Shown here: piece by piece, positions 7,956 to 18,238 of the stretch | Layout: each line of letters starts with the position of its first letter | How positions within the stretch are numbered: position 1 is the first letter of the stretch | Source: Gammaproteobacteria bacterium | GTDB lineage: Bacteria > Pseudomonadota > Gammaproteobacteria > Steroidobacterales > Steroidobacteraceae | DNA length: 53,192 nucleotides | Assembly: GCA_027315105.1 (NCBI GenBank) | Contig: DAHUYP010000068.1 | Coordinates: forward strand, 1 to 53,192 | Reading direction: 5' to 3' | Program-made: the position numbers and the translations under genes | The notes under the pieces: model-generated | Told to the model about the DNA's origin: nothing | What the model saw: the letters and a program-made list of their open reading frames with translations, nothing else | Databases searched by the model: none

Positions 7956-9110
7956 ATGAGTATGATCGGATCCATGCTGGCGGCCGTGCCGCTGCTCATC
8001 TGGCTCTACCTGCTGCTCGCGCGCGGCGGCTTCTGGCGCGTGCCGTCGGCGCAGACACCGTCGCCGGCGCCGCGCGGCCCAGCGCGCAGGGTCGTGGCCG
8101 TCATCCCGGCGCGCGACGAGGCGGCGGTCATCGGCGATGCCGTCGGCTCGCTGCTGCGGCAGCAGTTCGCCGGCTCGGTGCACGTCATCGTGGTCGATGA
8201 CGGCAGCACCGACGGCACCGCCGCGGCGGCCGCGGCCGCGGCGGCCGGCCTCGGTGCCGCAGCCAGCCTGAGCGTGCTGAGCGGCGCGGCGCTGCCGCCC
8301 GGATGGAGCGGCAAGCTCTGGGCGATGTCGCAGGGGGTGGCGGCGGCGGCGGCGCTCGAACCCGATTACCTGCTCTTGACGGATGCCGACATTCACCACT
8401 CGCCCGACCACCTCGCGGCGCTGGTCACGAACGCCGAGCGGCATCGGCGCGACCTGGTGTCGCACATGGTGCAGCTCGCGACCGCGACCCTGGCCGAGCG
8501 CTGTCTGATTCCCGCGTTCGTGTTCTTCTTCTTCAAGCTCTATCCGCCGGCCTGGATCGCCTCACCCCGCCACCGCACGGCCGGCGCCGCCGGCGGCTGC
8601 ATCCTGGTGCGCCCGGCCGCCATCGCGCGCATCGGCGGGTTGCAGGCGATTCGCTCGCAGATCATCGACGACTGCGCACTGGCGCGCGCCGTCAAGGCCG
8701 CCGGCGGCAGCGTCTGGCTGGGATTGACCCACAGCGCGCGCAGCACCCGCTCGTACGCATCGTTCGCGCACATCGGCCGCATGATCTCGCGCACCGCCTT
8801 CAATCAACTGCATCATTCGTATGCGCTGCTCGCCGCCACGCTGGGCGCACTGTTCGTCACCTACCTGCTGCCCGTGCTGCTGCTGTTCTCGGGCCATCCG
8901 CCGTCGATCGCGCTGGCGCTCGCGGCCTGGGCGCTCATGAGCATCGCCTACGCGCCGATGGTCCGCTTCCACGGGCTGCCGGCCCGCTGGAGCCTGTGCC
9001 TGCCGGGGATCGCCGCGTTCTATGCCGGCGCCACCGTGCACTCGGCACTGCAATACCGGCTCGGCCGCGGCGGCCTGTGGAAAGGCCGCGTGCAGGACGC
9101 GCGCACCTGA
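7956..9110 (+). CDS. hpnB: HpnB-like membrane-associated family 2 glycosyltransferase
   Basis: 384-residue GT2 enzyme of the hopanoid-associated HpnB type. A membrane helix (about 5-23) precedes the GT-A domain, with VIPARDEA (49-56), VDDGSTDGT (80-88) and TDADIHHSP (142-150, the DxD metal site). HpnB-typical segments are LPPGWSGKLWAMSQG, FFFFKLYPPAWIA and TAGAAGGCILVRP, followed by IIDDCALA. Three or so C-terminal helices follow. In hopanoid clusters HpnB is linked to side-chain glycosylation, but no squalene-hopene cyclase or other hpn gene is in this window, so here it is an orphan and the acceptor is uncertain. Start ATG 7956 leaves 150 bases to the divergent antiporter gene. Confidence 0.85.
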   Translation: MSMIGSMLAAVPLLIWLYLLLARGGFWRVPSAQTPSPAPRGPARRVVAVIPARDEAAVIGDAVGSLLRQQFAGSVHVIVVDDGSTDGTAAAAAAAAAGLGAAASLSVLSGAALPPGWSGKLWAMSQGVAAAAALEPDYLLLTDADIHHSPDHLAALVTNAERHRRDLVSHMVQLATATLAERCLIPAFVFFFFKLYPPAWIASPRHRTAGAAGGCILVRPAAIARIGGLQAIRSQIIDDCALARAVKAAGGSVWLGLTHSARSTRSYASFAHIGRMISRTAFNQLHHSYALLAATLGALFVTYLLPVLLLFSGHPPSIALALAAWALMSIAYAPMVRFHGLPARWSLCLPGIAAFYAGATVHSALQYRLGRGGLWKGRVQDART

Positions 9111-9198
9111 CGCCGCGGCTTGCAGCGCGGATCGCGGGCGGCGCAGCGCGGCGGCGCGCTCCGCTCCGCCCCGGAGGGTGCAGTCCAGCGCGGTGAGG

Positions 9199-9834
9199 TC
9201 AGTCCGGCGCGGACTCGGGCGCGAGCTCGGCGAGCTCCTGCGGCGTGCGCCCGGCGGCGCGCAGTCCCGCTCGCACTCCCGCACGGTCGGCGGCCGATCG
9301 GTTCTGGCTGCCCTTGAACTTGCCGGTGACGGCGCTGACCTCGATCTCGAAGCCGACGATGGCGCCCAGCATGCGGTCGACGTAGTCCGCGGGGGCGTCG
9401 CCGACGTGCCAGGGATCGGTGCTGCCGCGCTCGTGCTGCTCGGTCTGCGCGCCGACCAGCGCGCGCAGCCAGACGGCGTCGTCGATGAAGCGAATGCTGC
9501 CCTTGAGGTGCACGGCGGCGTAATTCCAGGTTGGCACCGCCTTGCCGTGCTCGCGCTTGCTCGGATACCAGTTCGGGGAGACGTAGTGCTCGGCGCCGGC
9601 GAAGATCGCGAGCACCGCGGCGCCGTCCGGCAGCTCGCGCCACAGCGAATTCGCGCGCGCGACGTGCCCGCGCAGCAATCCCGCGCCGCCGGCACGCAGC
9701 TGCGCCAGCATCGGAATGTGATTGGCCGTGAGGCCCTCGGCGGTGGAGGCGACCAGCGTCGCCAGCGGGTGCCGCTCGATGAAGGCCTGCAGCACGTCGA
9801 GTCGCGATTCGTGAAAATGCTCCGGAACGTACAT
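9199..9834 (-). CDS. PaiB-like FMN-binding protein (negative regulator family)
   Basis: 211-residue member of the PaiB/FMN-binding split-barrel family. The N-terminus MYVPEHFHESRLDVLQAFI followed by ERHPLATLV is the family start, and GGAGGG sits 6-7 bases before this ATG, so it is preferred to the in-frame GTG at 9849. Other family features are NHIPMLAQ, GHVARANSLWRE, FAGAEHYVSPNWYPSK and a PTWNYAAVHLKG segment that would bind flavin. Bacillus PaiB was described as a transcriptional repressor, but many homologues may be flavin-dependent oxidoreductases. It converges with hpnB and lies just downstream of the diguanylate cyclase gene on the same strand. Confidence 0.88.
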   Translation of the reverse strand: MYVPEHFHESRLDVLQAFIERHPLATLVASTAEGLTANHIPMLAQLRAGGAGLLRGHVARANSLWRELPDGAAVLAIFAGAEHYVSPNWYPSKREHGKAVPTWNYAAVHLKGSIRFIDDAVWLRALVGAQTEQHERGSTDPWHVGDAPADYVDRMLGAIVGFEIEVSAVTGKFKGSQNRSAADRAGVRAGLRAAGRTPQELAELAPESAPD

Positions 9835-9888
9835 GTTCGATCCCTCCACGCTGCTCGGGGGCCGCGCCGCGGCGCCCCGCCGCGGCGC

Positions 9889-11292
9889 TCAGACGACCAC
9901 GCAGACGTTGCGGCCCGTATTCTTCGCCTGGTAGAGCGCCGCGTCGGCGCGGTCGAACACGCTATCCACGGAGTCGCCGTCGCGCAACTCCGTCAACCCG
10001 CAGGATACCGTGACGTGCACCGGCGAGCGCCGAAAGTGGAATTTGAGCGCGGCGACGCTGCTGCGCATCTGCTCGGCGGCGCGGGCGGCGTCCGGAAGCT
10101 TGGTGCCCAGCAGCAGGGTCACGAACTCCTCGCCGCCGATGCGGGCGAAGAAATCCATTTCCCGCCGGCCGCGGCTCAGGCAGCCCGCCACCTCGCGCAG
10201 CACGGTATCGCCGGCGCGATGGCCGCAGGCATCGTTGATCGCCTTGAAATGATCGATGTCCCAGACCAGTACCGCGACCGGCTCGCGCGCCTGCTGCCAG
10301 CGCGCCAGCTCCGCGGCAAATCGCTCCTCGAACGATACCCGGTTGGCAACCCCCGTGACCGGATCGCTCCGCGAGCGCTGCTTCTCCAGATCCAGATTGC
10401 GTTGCAGCTGCGTCGACTCGCGCTCCAGGTCCGCGATGCGCGTGTGCATGCGCTCGGAGCGGACGGCATGCTCCTGGTAACGCTGGTGCGCGCGCTCGTG
10501 AAAATCGCGCACCTTGACCGCGACCGCCTCCAGGCGCGCGCTCACCAGTGTGCGCAGCGCGGGCAGGTCCTCGCTCGCCCGGACTTCGGCCGTCAGACTG
10601 GTCATCTGCGCCAGCATGTCGGTATTGAGCGATTGCTCGTCCTGATGTCCGCGCTCGCGCTCGGCACTGGCGCTGGCGAGGTAGCCTGCCATTTCATCGA
10701 GCCGCTTGGTCACCTGGCCGAGCATCGCGACCACCTCGCCGCGCTCGCGCTCGATGCTGGCGCACTGCTCGACGGCCAGATCCGCGACGCGGGTGAGGAT
10801 CTGCGCCAGCGCGGCGTCGTCCTGCACGGCCGCGAGATCGCCGCGCAGCTGCGACCAGTCGGGGGGCAATGCGCCGGCGCCGCCCAGCCGCTCCAGCATC
10901 CCCGCGACCGCCGCGCAGCTCGACTCCCAGCGCAGCCCGGTGCGCACCGGCGACGGTGCTTCGGCCGCCGGCGTGGCGGCGACCTGGCTGGGCGCACGGG
11001 GGGCCGCGGGCGGCGGCACGGCCCGGACCGCCGCCGGTGCGGCGGCCCGCTCGGCCGCCATGATGGCACCGGTCAGCGCATCGAACAGCCCCTGGAGCTC
11101 GGCGGCATCGGCTTCCCGGCGCGCCGCCGCCGAGATCCGGTCGAGCTGCGCGTTGAGCGGCGCATCCGCGCCGCGCGCGACCGCGCACAGGCGCGTCACC
11201 AGCCGGCGCAGCAGCTGCTCGATCTCGTGCCAGCTACGTTCCTTGTGCTCCATCTCGCGCAGCGCGTCGAGATGCTTCTGCTTCCAATCCAT
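9889..11292 (-). CDS. Diguanylate cyclase with long helical N-terminal region (GGDEF)
   Basis: 467 residues from the ATG at 11292 (MDWKQKHLDAL); in-frame starts upstream exist but add low-complexity residues. The C-terminal GGDEF domain (about 305-467) makes cyclic di-GMP from two GTP. The active site is GGEEF at 386-390, with DIDHFKAIND (345-354) and an intact inhibitory I-site REMD (377-380) five residues before it, so product inhibition is expected. The first 300 residues have no transmembrane helix; they are charged and helical, broken by an Ala/Pro-rich linker at about 83-115, and end in a probable coiled coil (about 265-305) leading into the catalytic domain. I do not recognise the N-terminal domain. 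The 172-base gap upstream separates it from atpG. Confidence 0.9.
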   Translation of the reverse strand: MDWKQKHLDALREMEHKERSWHEIEQLLRRLVTRLCAVARGADAPLNAQLDRISAAARREADAAELQGLFDALTGAIMAAERAAAPAAVRAVPPPAAPRAPSQVAATPAAEAPSPVRTGLRWESSCAAVAGMLERLGGAGALPPDWSQLRGDLAAVQDDAALAQILTRVADLAVEQCASIERERGEVVAMLGQVTKRLDEMAGYLASASAERERGHQDEQSLNTDMLAQMTSLTAEVRASEDLPALRTLVSARLEAVAVKVRDFHERAHQRYQEHAVRSERMHTRIADLERESTQLQRNLDLEKQRSRSDPVTGVANRVSFEERFAAELARWQQAREPVAVLVWDIDHFKAINDACGHRAGDTVLREVAGCLSRGRREMDFFARIGGEEFVTLLLGTKLPDAARAAEQMRSSVAALKFHFRRSPVHVTVSCGLTELRDGDSVDSVFDRADAALYQAKNTGRNVCVVV

Positions 11293-11410
11293 CGGGTCGG
11301 GCACGCGGCGCTCTCTCAGGGTTCGGCCATCCGCTGTTATCGGCAGGCGGCACCGCAGCTTGAGCCCCAGGGGGTTCGCGCCGTGGTGCAGCTGCACGGT
11401 AACCGATCTA

Positions 11411-11459
11411 TCCTACCTATGTAAATCAGACACTTGACGCCTAACGGGCGGCGCGCCGC
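11411..11459. promoter_or_regulatory. Gap between atpG and the diguanylate cyclase gene: palindrome and TAGGTAGGA motif
   Basis: The N-ATPase operon ends at 11465. The perfect 12-base palindrome GCGGCGCGCCGC (11448-11459) lies six bases past the atpG stop and could act as its transcript end, although no T-run follows. Beyond it the sequence becomes markedly AT-richer (about 11400-11435), which suits a promoter for the diguanylate cyclase gene. The minus strand there contains TAGGTAGGA (11411-11419), a 9-base word also found upstream of pgm (21245-21253). Confidence 0.35.
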
Positions 11460-11464
11460 GGCGG

Positions 11465-12340
11465 CTACGACACGGCCTCGAAGCCGGCGATGACGTCGAA
11501 CAGCTCTTCATCGATCGAGCCTTGGCGCAGGCGGTGATAGTCCGACTGCATGCCGGTGAGCAGTTCGTCGATGCGCCGGTCGGCGCGCTGCATCGCCGCG
11601 AGCCGGCTGCCGTTCTCGCTGGCGAGGGATTCGGCGCAGGCGCGGAACAGCGAGACGAACAGATATTCGCCCAGCAGCCCCTCCAGCGTCCTGGTGCCGG
11701 CGCCCAGCGTCTCCGGGGGATTGCGGGTTGGCCAGGGCAGGGCCATGCGTTGCCGGCACCACGCGGCGTCCAGCGGCAGCAGGCGTTGGCTCACGGGCGT
11801 GTAGATGCCGCCGGCCGCGGGCCGGTTGTAGAACAGGTGCAGCTCCGCCGTGCGGCCGCGGCCGCGCAGCGTTTCGGTCTGCAGCAGGATCTGTCCCACC
11901 AGCGCGCTGATCGCGCTCACCGAGCCGGGCACGGGCAGCAGTCCCGCCGTCGCCAGGCCCGCGTCGGCCAGGCGCTCCTGGACGCGCTCGCCGACCGCCC
12001 AGACCTGCGCGCGCCCCGGCAACGCCGCGAGCCGCGCCAGCGCGTGCGCGGCGATCGCGTCGTTGAACTGCCCGACCAGGCCCTGGTCGGAGCCGAACAC
12101 CACCGCGCCGATCGGCCCGGGCTCGGCCGCTGGCTGCGCCAGCAGGGCGGCGGACTCGACCTGCCGCAGGCACGCTCCCAGCCCGAGCTGCACGGTGCGA
12201 TCGTAATCGGCCAGCGCGCGCACCGAGTGCTCGTATTGCGCGATGCTCGAGGCCGCCAGCGCCTTCATGGTGCGCACCAGGGATTGCAGATCCTGTCCGC
12301 CGCCGATCCGGGCCCGCAGCTGCGCCAGCGTGTCGCTCAT
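11465..12340 (-). CDS. atpG: N-type ATPase subunit gamma
   Basis: Central rotor stalk of the N-type ATPase, 291 residues from ATG 12340; the start overlaps the atpA stop as ATGA. The N-terminal helix [26 protein letters not shown] and the C-terminal helix ([19 protein letters not shown], then [15 protein letters not shown]) are the paired helices that form the gamma coiled coil. [13 protein letters not shown] in the middle is the conserved Rossmann-like core of gamma. It is the last gene of the atpDCQRBEFAG order, as expected for N-type operons, which have no separate delta gene. Confidence 0.92.
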   Translation of the reverse strand: MSDTLAQLRARIGGGQDLQSLVRTMKALAASSIAQYEHSVRALADYDRTVQLGLGACLRQVESAALLAQPAAEPGPIGAVVFGSDQGLVGQFNDAIAAHALARLAALPGRAQVWAVGERVQERLADAGLATAGLLPVPGSVSAISALVGQILLQTETLRGRGRTAELHLFYNRPAAGGIYTPVSQRLLPLDAAWCRQRMALPWPTRNPPETLGAGTRTLEGLLGEYLFVSLFRACAESLASENGSRLAAMQRADRRIDELLTGMQSDYHRLRQGSIDEELFDVIAGFEAVS

Positions 12341-13914
12341 GCGGCCGGCCCGCCCGGCGCGGCGGTTTCCTGCAGCGCCGCGCCCTGGCGCTGCCACGGC
12401 GCCAGCGATTGGCGCGCGACCTCAAGCATCGCGCGGGCATCCGCATCGCCGAGCTGCGCCGCCGTCTCGATGCGCGCGCCCAACGGCTGCGCGATGCCCG
12501 CCGCCGCCGCGTGCAGCGCCTGCAGCGCCTCCGGCATCTGCTCCAGCGGCACGCCATCCAGCAGTCCGGCGCCCAGCGCCAGCAGGATCGTCATCTGCTC
12601 GCTCACCGGCACCGGCGCGGACTCCGGCTGCTGCAGGCAGGCGCGGATCCGGCGGCCATGCTCGATGAGACTGCGCGTGTGATCGTCCAGGCGTGCGCCG
12701 AAGCGCGCGAAGCTCTCCAGCTCCTCGAACTGCGCGTAGGCGAGCTTCAGGTCCCCGGCCGCGGTGCGAAACGCCGCGCGCTGCGCCTTGCCGCCCACTC
12801 TCGAGACCGATCTGCCGACGTCGACCGCGGGCAGGATCCCCAGTTCGAACAGCGACGGCGACAGGTAGATCTGGCCGTCGGTGATGGAGATCAGGTTGGT
12901 CGGGATGTAGGCCGAGATGTCCTGCGCTTCGGTCTCGACGATCGGCAGCGCGGTGAGCGAGCCGCCGCCGAGTTCCTCGCGCAGGTGCGTGGCACGCTCC
13001 AGCAGGCGCGAATGAATGTAGAAGATATCCCCCGGGAAGGCCTCGCGGCCGGGCGGGCGGCGCAGCAGCAGCGACAGCTCGCGATAGGCGCGGGCGTGCT
13101 GCGTCAGGTCGTCGTACACGATCAGCACGTCGCGGCCGAGCTCCATGAAATGCTCGGCGATGCTCGTGGCCGCATACGGGGCGATGTAGGCGAGGCCCGG
13201 AGCATCGTTGCCCTCGGCCACGACCACGACGGTGTAGTCCATCGCCCCGTGCTGGCGCAGGACCGCCGCCGCCTTCGCCACCGCCGATGCGCGCTGCCCG
13301 ATGGCGCAGTAGACGCACACCACGTCCTGGCCGCGTTGGTTGAGGATGGTATCGATCGCAATCGCGCTCTTGCCGGTCTGCCGGTCCCCGAGTATCAGCT
13401 CGCGTTGCCCGCGCCCGATCGGAATCAGCGCATCGATCACCTTGAGGCCGGTCTGCAGCGGCACCGTGACCGGCGCGCGATCCATGATGAGCGCGGCGGG
13501 GCGCTCGATCGGCAGGCGCTTGCCGGCCGTCACCGCGCCGTTGCCGTCGAGCGGCCGGCCGAGCGGGTCGATGATGCGCCCGAGCAGAGCGTCGCCCACC
13601 GCCACATCCATGACGCGGCCCGTGCGCTCGACCTGCTCGCCGGCGTGCAGATGCCAATGATCCCCGAGCAGCACCACCCCGATCTCGGCCTCATCGATGT
13701 TGAGCGCGATGCCGAACACCTCGCCCGGGAACCGGACCAGCTCCTCGAAGCCCACGCTCGCCAGGCCGGCGACCTTGGCGACGCCGGTAGCCACCGCGGT
13801 GATGACGCCCACTTCGTGCGGCGCCAGGCGCGGCGAGAAGCGTTGCAGCGCGCCGTCCACGGCGCCGAATGCCACCTCGTAGGCGCGCTGCAGGTCACCC
13901 GGCGGCGTGTTCAT
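12337..13914 (-). CDS. atpA: N-type ATPase subunit alpha
   Basis: Non-catalytic nucleotide-binding subunit of the soluble head, 525 residues from ATG 13914 ([13 protein letters not shown]), whose first four bases overlap the atpF stop as ATGA. The nucleotide-binding P-loop GDRQTGKS is at 176-183, followed by family segments [34 protein letters not shown] and [18 protein letters not shown]. The C-terminal helical domain is complete. The N-terminus is shorter than in ordinary F-type alpha, in which the first ~20 residues bind the delta subunit; this agrees with the absence of a delta gene in the operon. Confidence 0.95.
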   Translation of the reverse strand: MNTPPGDLQRAYEVAFGAVDGALQRFSPRLAPHEVGVITAVATGVAKVAGLASVGFEELVRFPGEVFGIALNIDEAEIGVVLLGDHWHLHAGEQVERTGRVMDVAVGDALLGRIIDPLGRPLDGNGAVTAGKRLPIERPAALIMDRAPVTVPLQTGLKVIDALIPIGRGQRELILGDRQTGKSAIAIDTILNQRGQDVVCVYCAIGQRASAVAKAAAVLRQHGAMDYTVVVVAEGNDAPGLAYIAPYAATSIAEHFMELGRDVLIVYDDLTQHARAYRELSLLLRRPPGREAFPGDIFYIHSRLLERATHLREELGGGSLTALPIVETEAQDISAYIPTNLISITDGQIYLSPSLFELGILPAVDVGRSVSRVGGKAQRAAFRTAAGDLKLAYAQFEELESFARFGARLDDHTRSLIEHGRRIRACLQQPESAPVPVSEQMTILLALGAGLLDGVPLEQMPEALQALHAAAAGIAQPLGARIETAAQLGDADARAMLEVARQSLAPWQRQGAALQETAAPGGPAA

Positions 13915-14705
13915 GGCGCCTGCGTGAGCGGCGCGGGCTCGGTTGGCCGGCGCACCAGCTCGTCGACGGCCTGCTGCAGCGAGGTCAGATAGTCGGCGAT
14001 GCTCCACGCCACCTTCTGTCCGCCGGCCGTGAGCTCGATGCCGCAGACGAGCTGCGGCGCGGTCTCGAAGCGCAGCACGATGCCGGCCTCGAAGCGATCG
14101 TCGAGCGAGCGTTGGATCGCGGCCCGCTGCGCTGCCGGCAGCTCGAAGGCGCTGCGCACCACGGCGGGCAGCGCCGCGGAGGTCGAGCGCAGCGCGGCCG
14201 CGAGCTGCGCCTGCGCCTCGGCGCCGAGCTCGCGCAGATGCCGCGTCAACACCTCCGCCAGGCGTTCCTCCAGGCTCGCGCTCGCCAGATCCGCCAGCGC
14301 CTTGCGGGCGATGGCGAACACCTGCTCCTGCGCGCGGCGCACCAGCGCCTGCTGCAGATCCCGGGCTTCGTTCTGCAGGGCTTGCTGCCGCAGCGCGGTC
14401 CAGGCGTCGGCGGCCGCTCGTGCCTGCCCGATCAGCCGCTCGCGCTCGGCGCTCGCCTGCTGCGCCGCCTGCGCCAGCGCCTCGGCCCGCTGCTGCTCGA
14501 GCTCGCCGGTGAGGCGCTGATAGCCGGCACGCTGCTCGGCGGCCTCGGCCTGCATCGCCTCGGCCTGCGCCAGCTGCGCGGCGATGCGCCGCTCGCGCTC
14601 ATCGATCGCCCGCAGGATCGGCTGGTAGAGAAAGCGCTTCATCAGCCACACCAGGACCAGGAAGTTGAGCGCTTGCGCGACGACGGTGAACCAGTCGACC
14701 AGCAT
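13911..14705 (-). CDS. atpF: N-type ATPase subunit b with delta-like C-terminal region
   Basis: Peripheral stalk subunit, 264 residues, much longer than the ~156 of ordinary b. A single N-terminal membrane helix (about 5-25) leads to a long charged, Ala/Gln/Glu-rich coiled coil (about 35-160). The last hundred residues, with [20 protein letters not shown] and later [20 protein letters not shown], resemble the C-terminal domain of delta/OSCP, which attaches the stalk to the head. A b subunit with such an extension and no atpH is a known trait of N-type ATPases. It starts 3 bases after the atpE stop. Confidence 0.92.
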   Translation of the reverse strand: MLVDWFTVVAQALNFLVLVWLMKRFLYQPILRAIDERERRIAAQLAQAEAMQAEAAEQRAGYQRLTGELEQQRAEALAQAAQQASAERERLIGQARAAADAWTALRQQALQNEARDLQQALVRRAQEQVFAIARKALADLASASLEERLAEVLTRHLRELGAEAQAQLAAALRSTSAALPAVVRSAFELPAAQRAAIQRSLDDRFEAGIVLRFETAPQLVCGIELTAGGQKVAWSIADYLTSLQQAVDELVRRPTEPAPLTQAP

Positions 14706-14708
14706 GGG

Positions 14709-14990
14709 TCATGGTCCGGCGGTCTGGGCGATGAAATGATTCCAGAACGGATTGGCGAACATCAGGATCATCGACACCACGAAGCAGTAGATCGCGATCG
14801 ACTCGATCATGGCCAGTCCGACGAACAGCGTGCGTGTGATCGTGGCCGCGGCGTCGGGTTGCTGCGCCAGGGAGCTCAGCGCCGTCGCCACCGCCCGGCC
14901 CTCCGCCAACGCCGGCGCCATGGCGCCCAGGGCCGTGCTCAAGCCGGCCATGACGATGGAGATCACGGCGATGATGGTCGTGTGGTCCAT
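14709..14990 (-). CDS. atpE: N-type ATPase rotor-ring subunit c
   Basis: Ion-carrying membrane rotor subunit, 93 residues from ATG 14990, with AGAGGA nine bases upstream. It is two helices joined by the loop AQQPDAAATITR, with the conserved Arg and Gln-Pro turn. The ion-binding Glu is E63 in helix 2 (LAMIESIAIYCF) and a second acidic residue, E30, is in helix 1 (ALAEGRAV). Aligned with the Na+-binding c subunit of Ilyobacter tartaricus, P26, E30, E63, S64 and Y68 match P28, Q32, E65, S66 and Y70, but I65 replaces Thr67. The site thus has two carboxylates and lacks one polar ligand, so the coupling ion (Na+ or H+) is uncertain. Confidence 0.95.
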   Translation of the reverse strand: MDHTTIIAVISIVMAGLSTALGAMAPALAEGRAVATALSSLAQQPDAAATITRTLFVGLAMIESIAIYCFVVSMILMFANPFWNHFIAQTAGP

Positions 14991-15006
14991 GGCAGATCCT
15001 CTCGGT

Positions 15007-15726
15007 TCATGGGTCGTGTCCGCCGCGGCTGGCGGGCGCGGGCGCGGCAGCGGGCGCGGGGCCGCCGGCACTGGTTGCGGCGGCGATGTACACCGCCGCC
15101 AGGACGCTGAAGATGTAGGCCTGCACCATGCCGGTGAGCAGGCCGAGCGCCGTCATGAAGATCGGAAACAGGAACGGCGCGATCGTCAGCAGAATACCGA
15201 TGATCATGGCCCCGCTCATCATGTTGCCGAACAGCCGCACGGCCAGCGCCAGCGTGCGCGACAGCTCGCTGATGATGTTGAACGGCAGCATGATGACGGT
15301 CGGCTCGAGGTAGGACTGCAGGTAGCCGGCCAGGCCTCGCTCGGCGATGCCGTAGACCGGCACGGCCACGAACACGCACAGCGCCAGCGCGACGGTGGTC
15401 GACAGCGAGCTGGTGGGCGGCACGTAGCCCGGGACGACGGTGCAGAGGCTGGCGGCCGCCACGAACAGGAACAGCGTGCCGACGAAGGCCAGATACTTGC
15501 GCGGCTCGCGCAGGCCGATGTCCCCGATCTGCCGCTCGATGCCGCTGACCACGAGCTCCAGCAGATTCTGCCAGCGCGACGGCTGCGGCTGCGCCGACAG
15601 CCGGCGCGTCACCAGCCTGGCCGCGGTCGTGAGCAGCAGCATCAGCCCCCAGGTGAAGGCGATGGTGGCGTTGAGCTTGAGCGCGCCGTGCTGCCAGAGG
15701 ATCAGCTGGTCGGGACTAAGGCGCAC
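15007..15726 (-). CDS. atpB: N-type ATPase subunit a
   Basis: Membrane stator subunit that forms the ion half-channels, 239 residues. The start is GTG at 15726 (RLSPDQLILW follows), with GAGGTG a few bases upstream; it overlaps the atpR end by 11 bases. The essential stator arginine is R164 in LALAVRLFGNMMSG, equivalent to E. coli Arg210, and Q202 (TGMVQAYIF) matches the conserved Gln of the last helix. The tail is an Ala/Pro/Gly-rich segment of about 20 residues. Position between atpR and atpE is that expected for N-ATPase operons. Confidence 0.94.
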   Translation of the reverse strand: MRLSPDQLILWQHGALKLNATIAFTWGLMLLLTTAARLVTRRLSAQPQPSRWQNLLELVVSGIERQIGDIGLREPRKYLAFVGTLFLFVAAASLCTVVPGYVPPTSSLSTTVALALCVFVAVPVYGIAERGLAGYLQSYLEPTVIMLPFNIISELSRTLALAVRLFGNMMSGAMIIGILLTIAPFLFPIFMTALGLLTGMVQAYIFSVLAAVYIAAATSAGGPAPAAAPAPASRGGHDP

Positions 15727-16039
15727 GGCGCACCTCGTCGGCCGCGCCGGCGCCGCCGGCAGGCGCGAGCAGCGGCGGCCGCGCCAGTCGCGTGAGGATC
15801 GTCCGGCTGATCAGTACGCCCAGCAGACACGCCAGCAGCCGCGGCCAGTGCCCGGCCCCGGCCGCATACAGGCCCGCGAGCAGGATGCTCGAGCGCAGCA
15901 GCAGGCTGCCGAGCAACCACGGCGCCGGCCGGCGGACCGAGGCCATGCGGCGCACCGTCCACCACAGGCCGCCGAAGTGGATCGCGCCGAGCGCGATCCC
16001 GGCCAGCACCGCCGGCAGCAGTGCGGCAGGCTCATGCAT
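15716..16039 (-). CDS. atpR: N-type ATPase small membrane protein AtpR
   Basis: 107-residue protein specific to N-type ATPase operons, from ATG 16039 (MHEPAALLPAVLAG). It has about three hydrophobic helices: near 7-25 (with HFGGLWWTVRR), 40-58 (LLGSLLLRSSILLAGLY) and 62-78. Arginines lie within or next to the helices, including R48 in LLRSS and R77 in LISRTIL. In the family AtpR is thought to assist assembly or stability of the c ring. The start overlaps the atpQ stop and its 3' end overlaps atpB, so the three are translationally linked. Confidence 0.87.
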   Translation of the reverse strand: MHEPAALLPAVLAGIALGAIHFGGLWWTVRRMASVRRPAPWLLGSLLLRSSILLAGLYAAGAGHWPRLLACLLGVLISRTILTRLARPPLLAPAGGAGAADEVRRAP

Positions 16040-16359
16040 CGCGATGCTCCGATTCCTGCCGCATGGCCTTCTCTTCCTTGGCCACCCAGTGCCAGGCATT
16101 CCAGCAACCCAGCACCAGCCCGGCCACCAGCAGCGACAGCGTCCAGGCATGCCGGCCCGGATAGTGCTTGTCGAGCCACATGCCGGTCAGCGCGCCGAGC
16201 AGCGTCGGCACCACCACCGACCAGCCGATGAGACCCATCATGCCCAGGCCGAACCAGATCCCGGACTCCGGGTGCCGTCGCGCCCGCAGCTTGCGTGCCG
16301 CCTTGGCGCCCACCTGCGCCGACAGGCTCGGCCCGTCCTCGGCGCGGCGTTGCAGCGGT

Positions 16360-16370
<11 letters not shown>
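16032..16370 (-). CDS. atpQ: N-type ATPase AtpI-like protein AtpQ
   Basis: 112-residue membrane protein related to AtpI, specific to N-type ATPase operons. The preferred start is GTG 16370 (RDEPLQRRAED follows), which overlaps the end of atpC by 11 bases. The basic N-terminal region (about 1-40, KAARKLRARRH) is followed by two helices: IWFGLGMMGLIGWSVVVPTL and one around 75-95 ending in WNAWHWVAKEE. The glycine-rich turn LLGALTGMWLDKHYPG is typical of the AtpI/AtpQ family, which helps c-ring assembly and may bind Mg2+. Confidence 0.86.
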
Positions 16371-18238
<1,868 letters not shown>

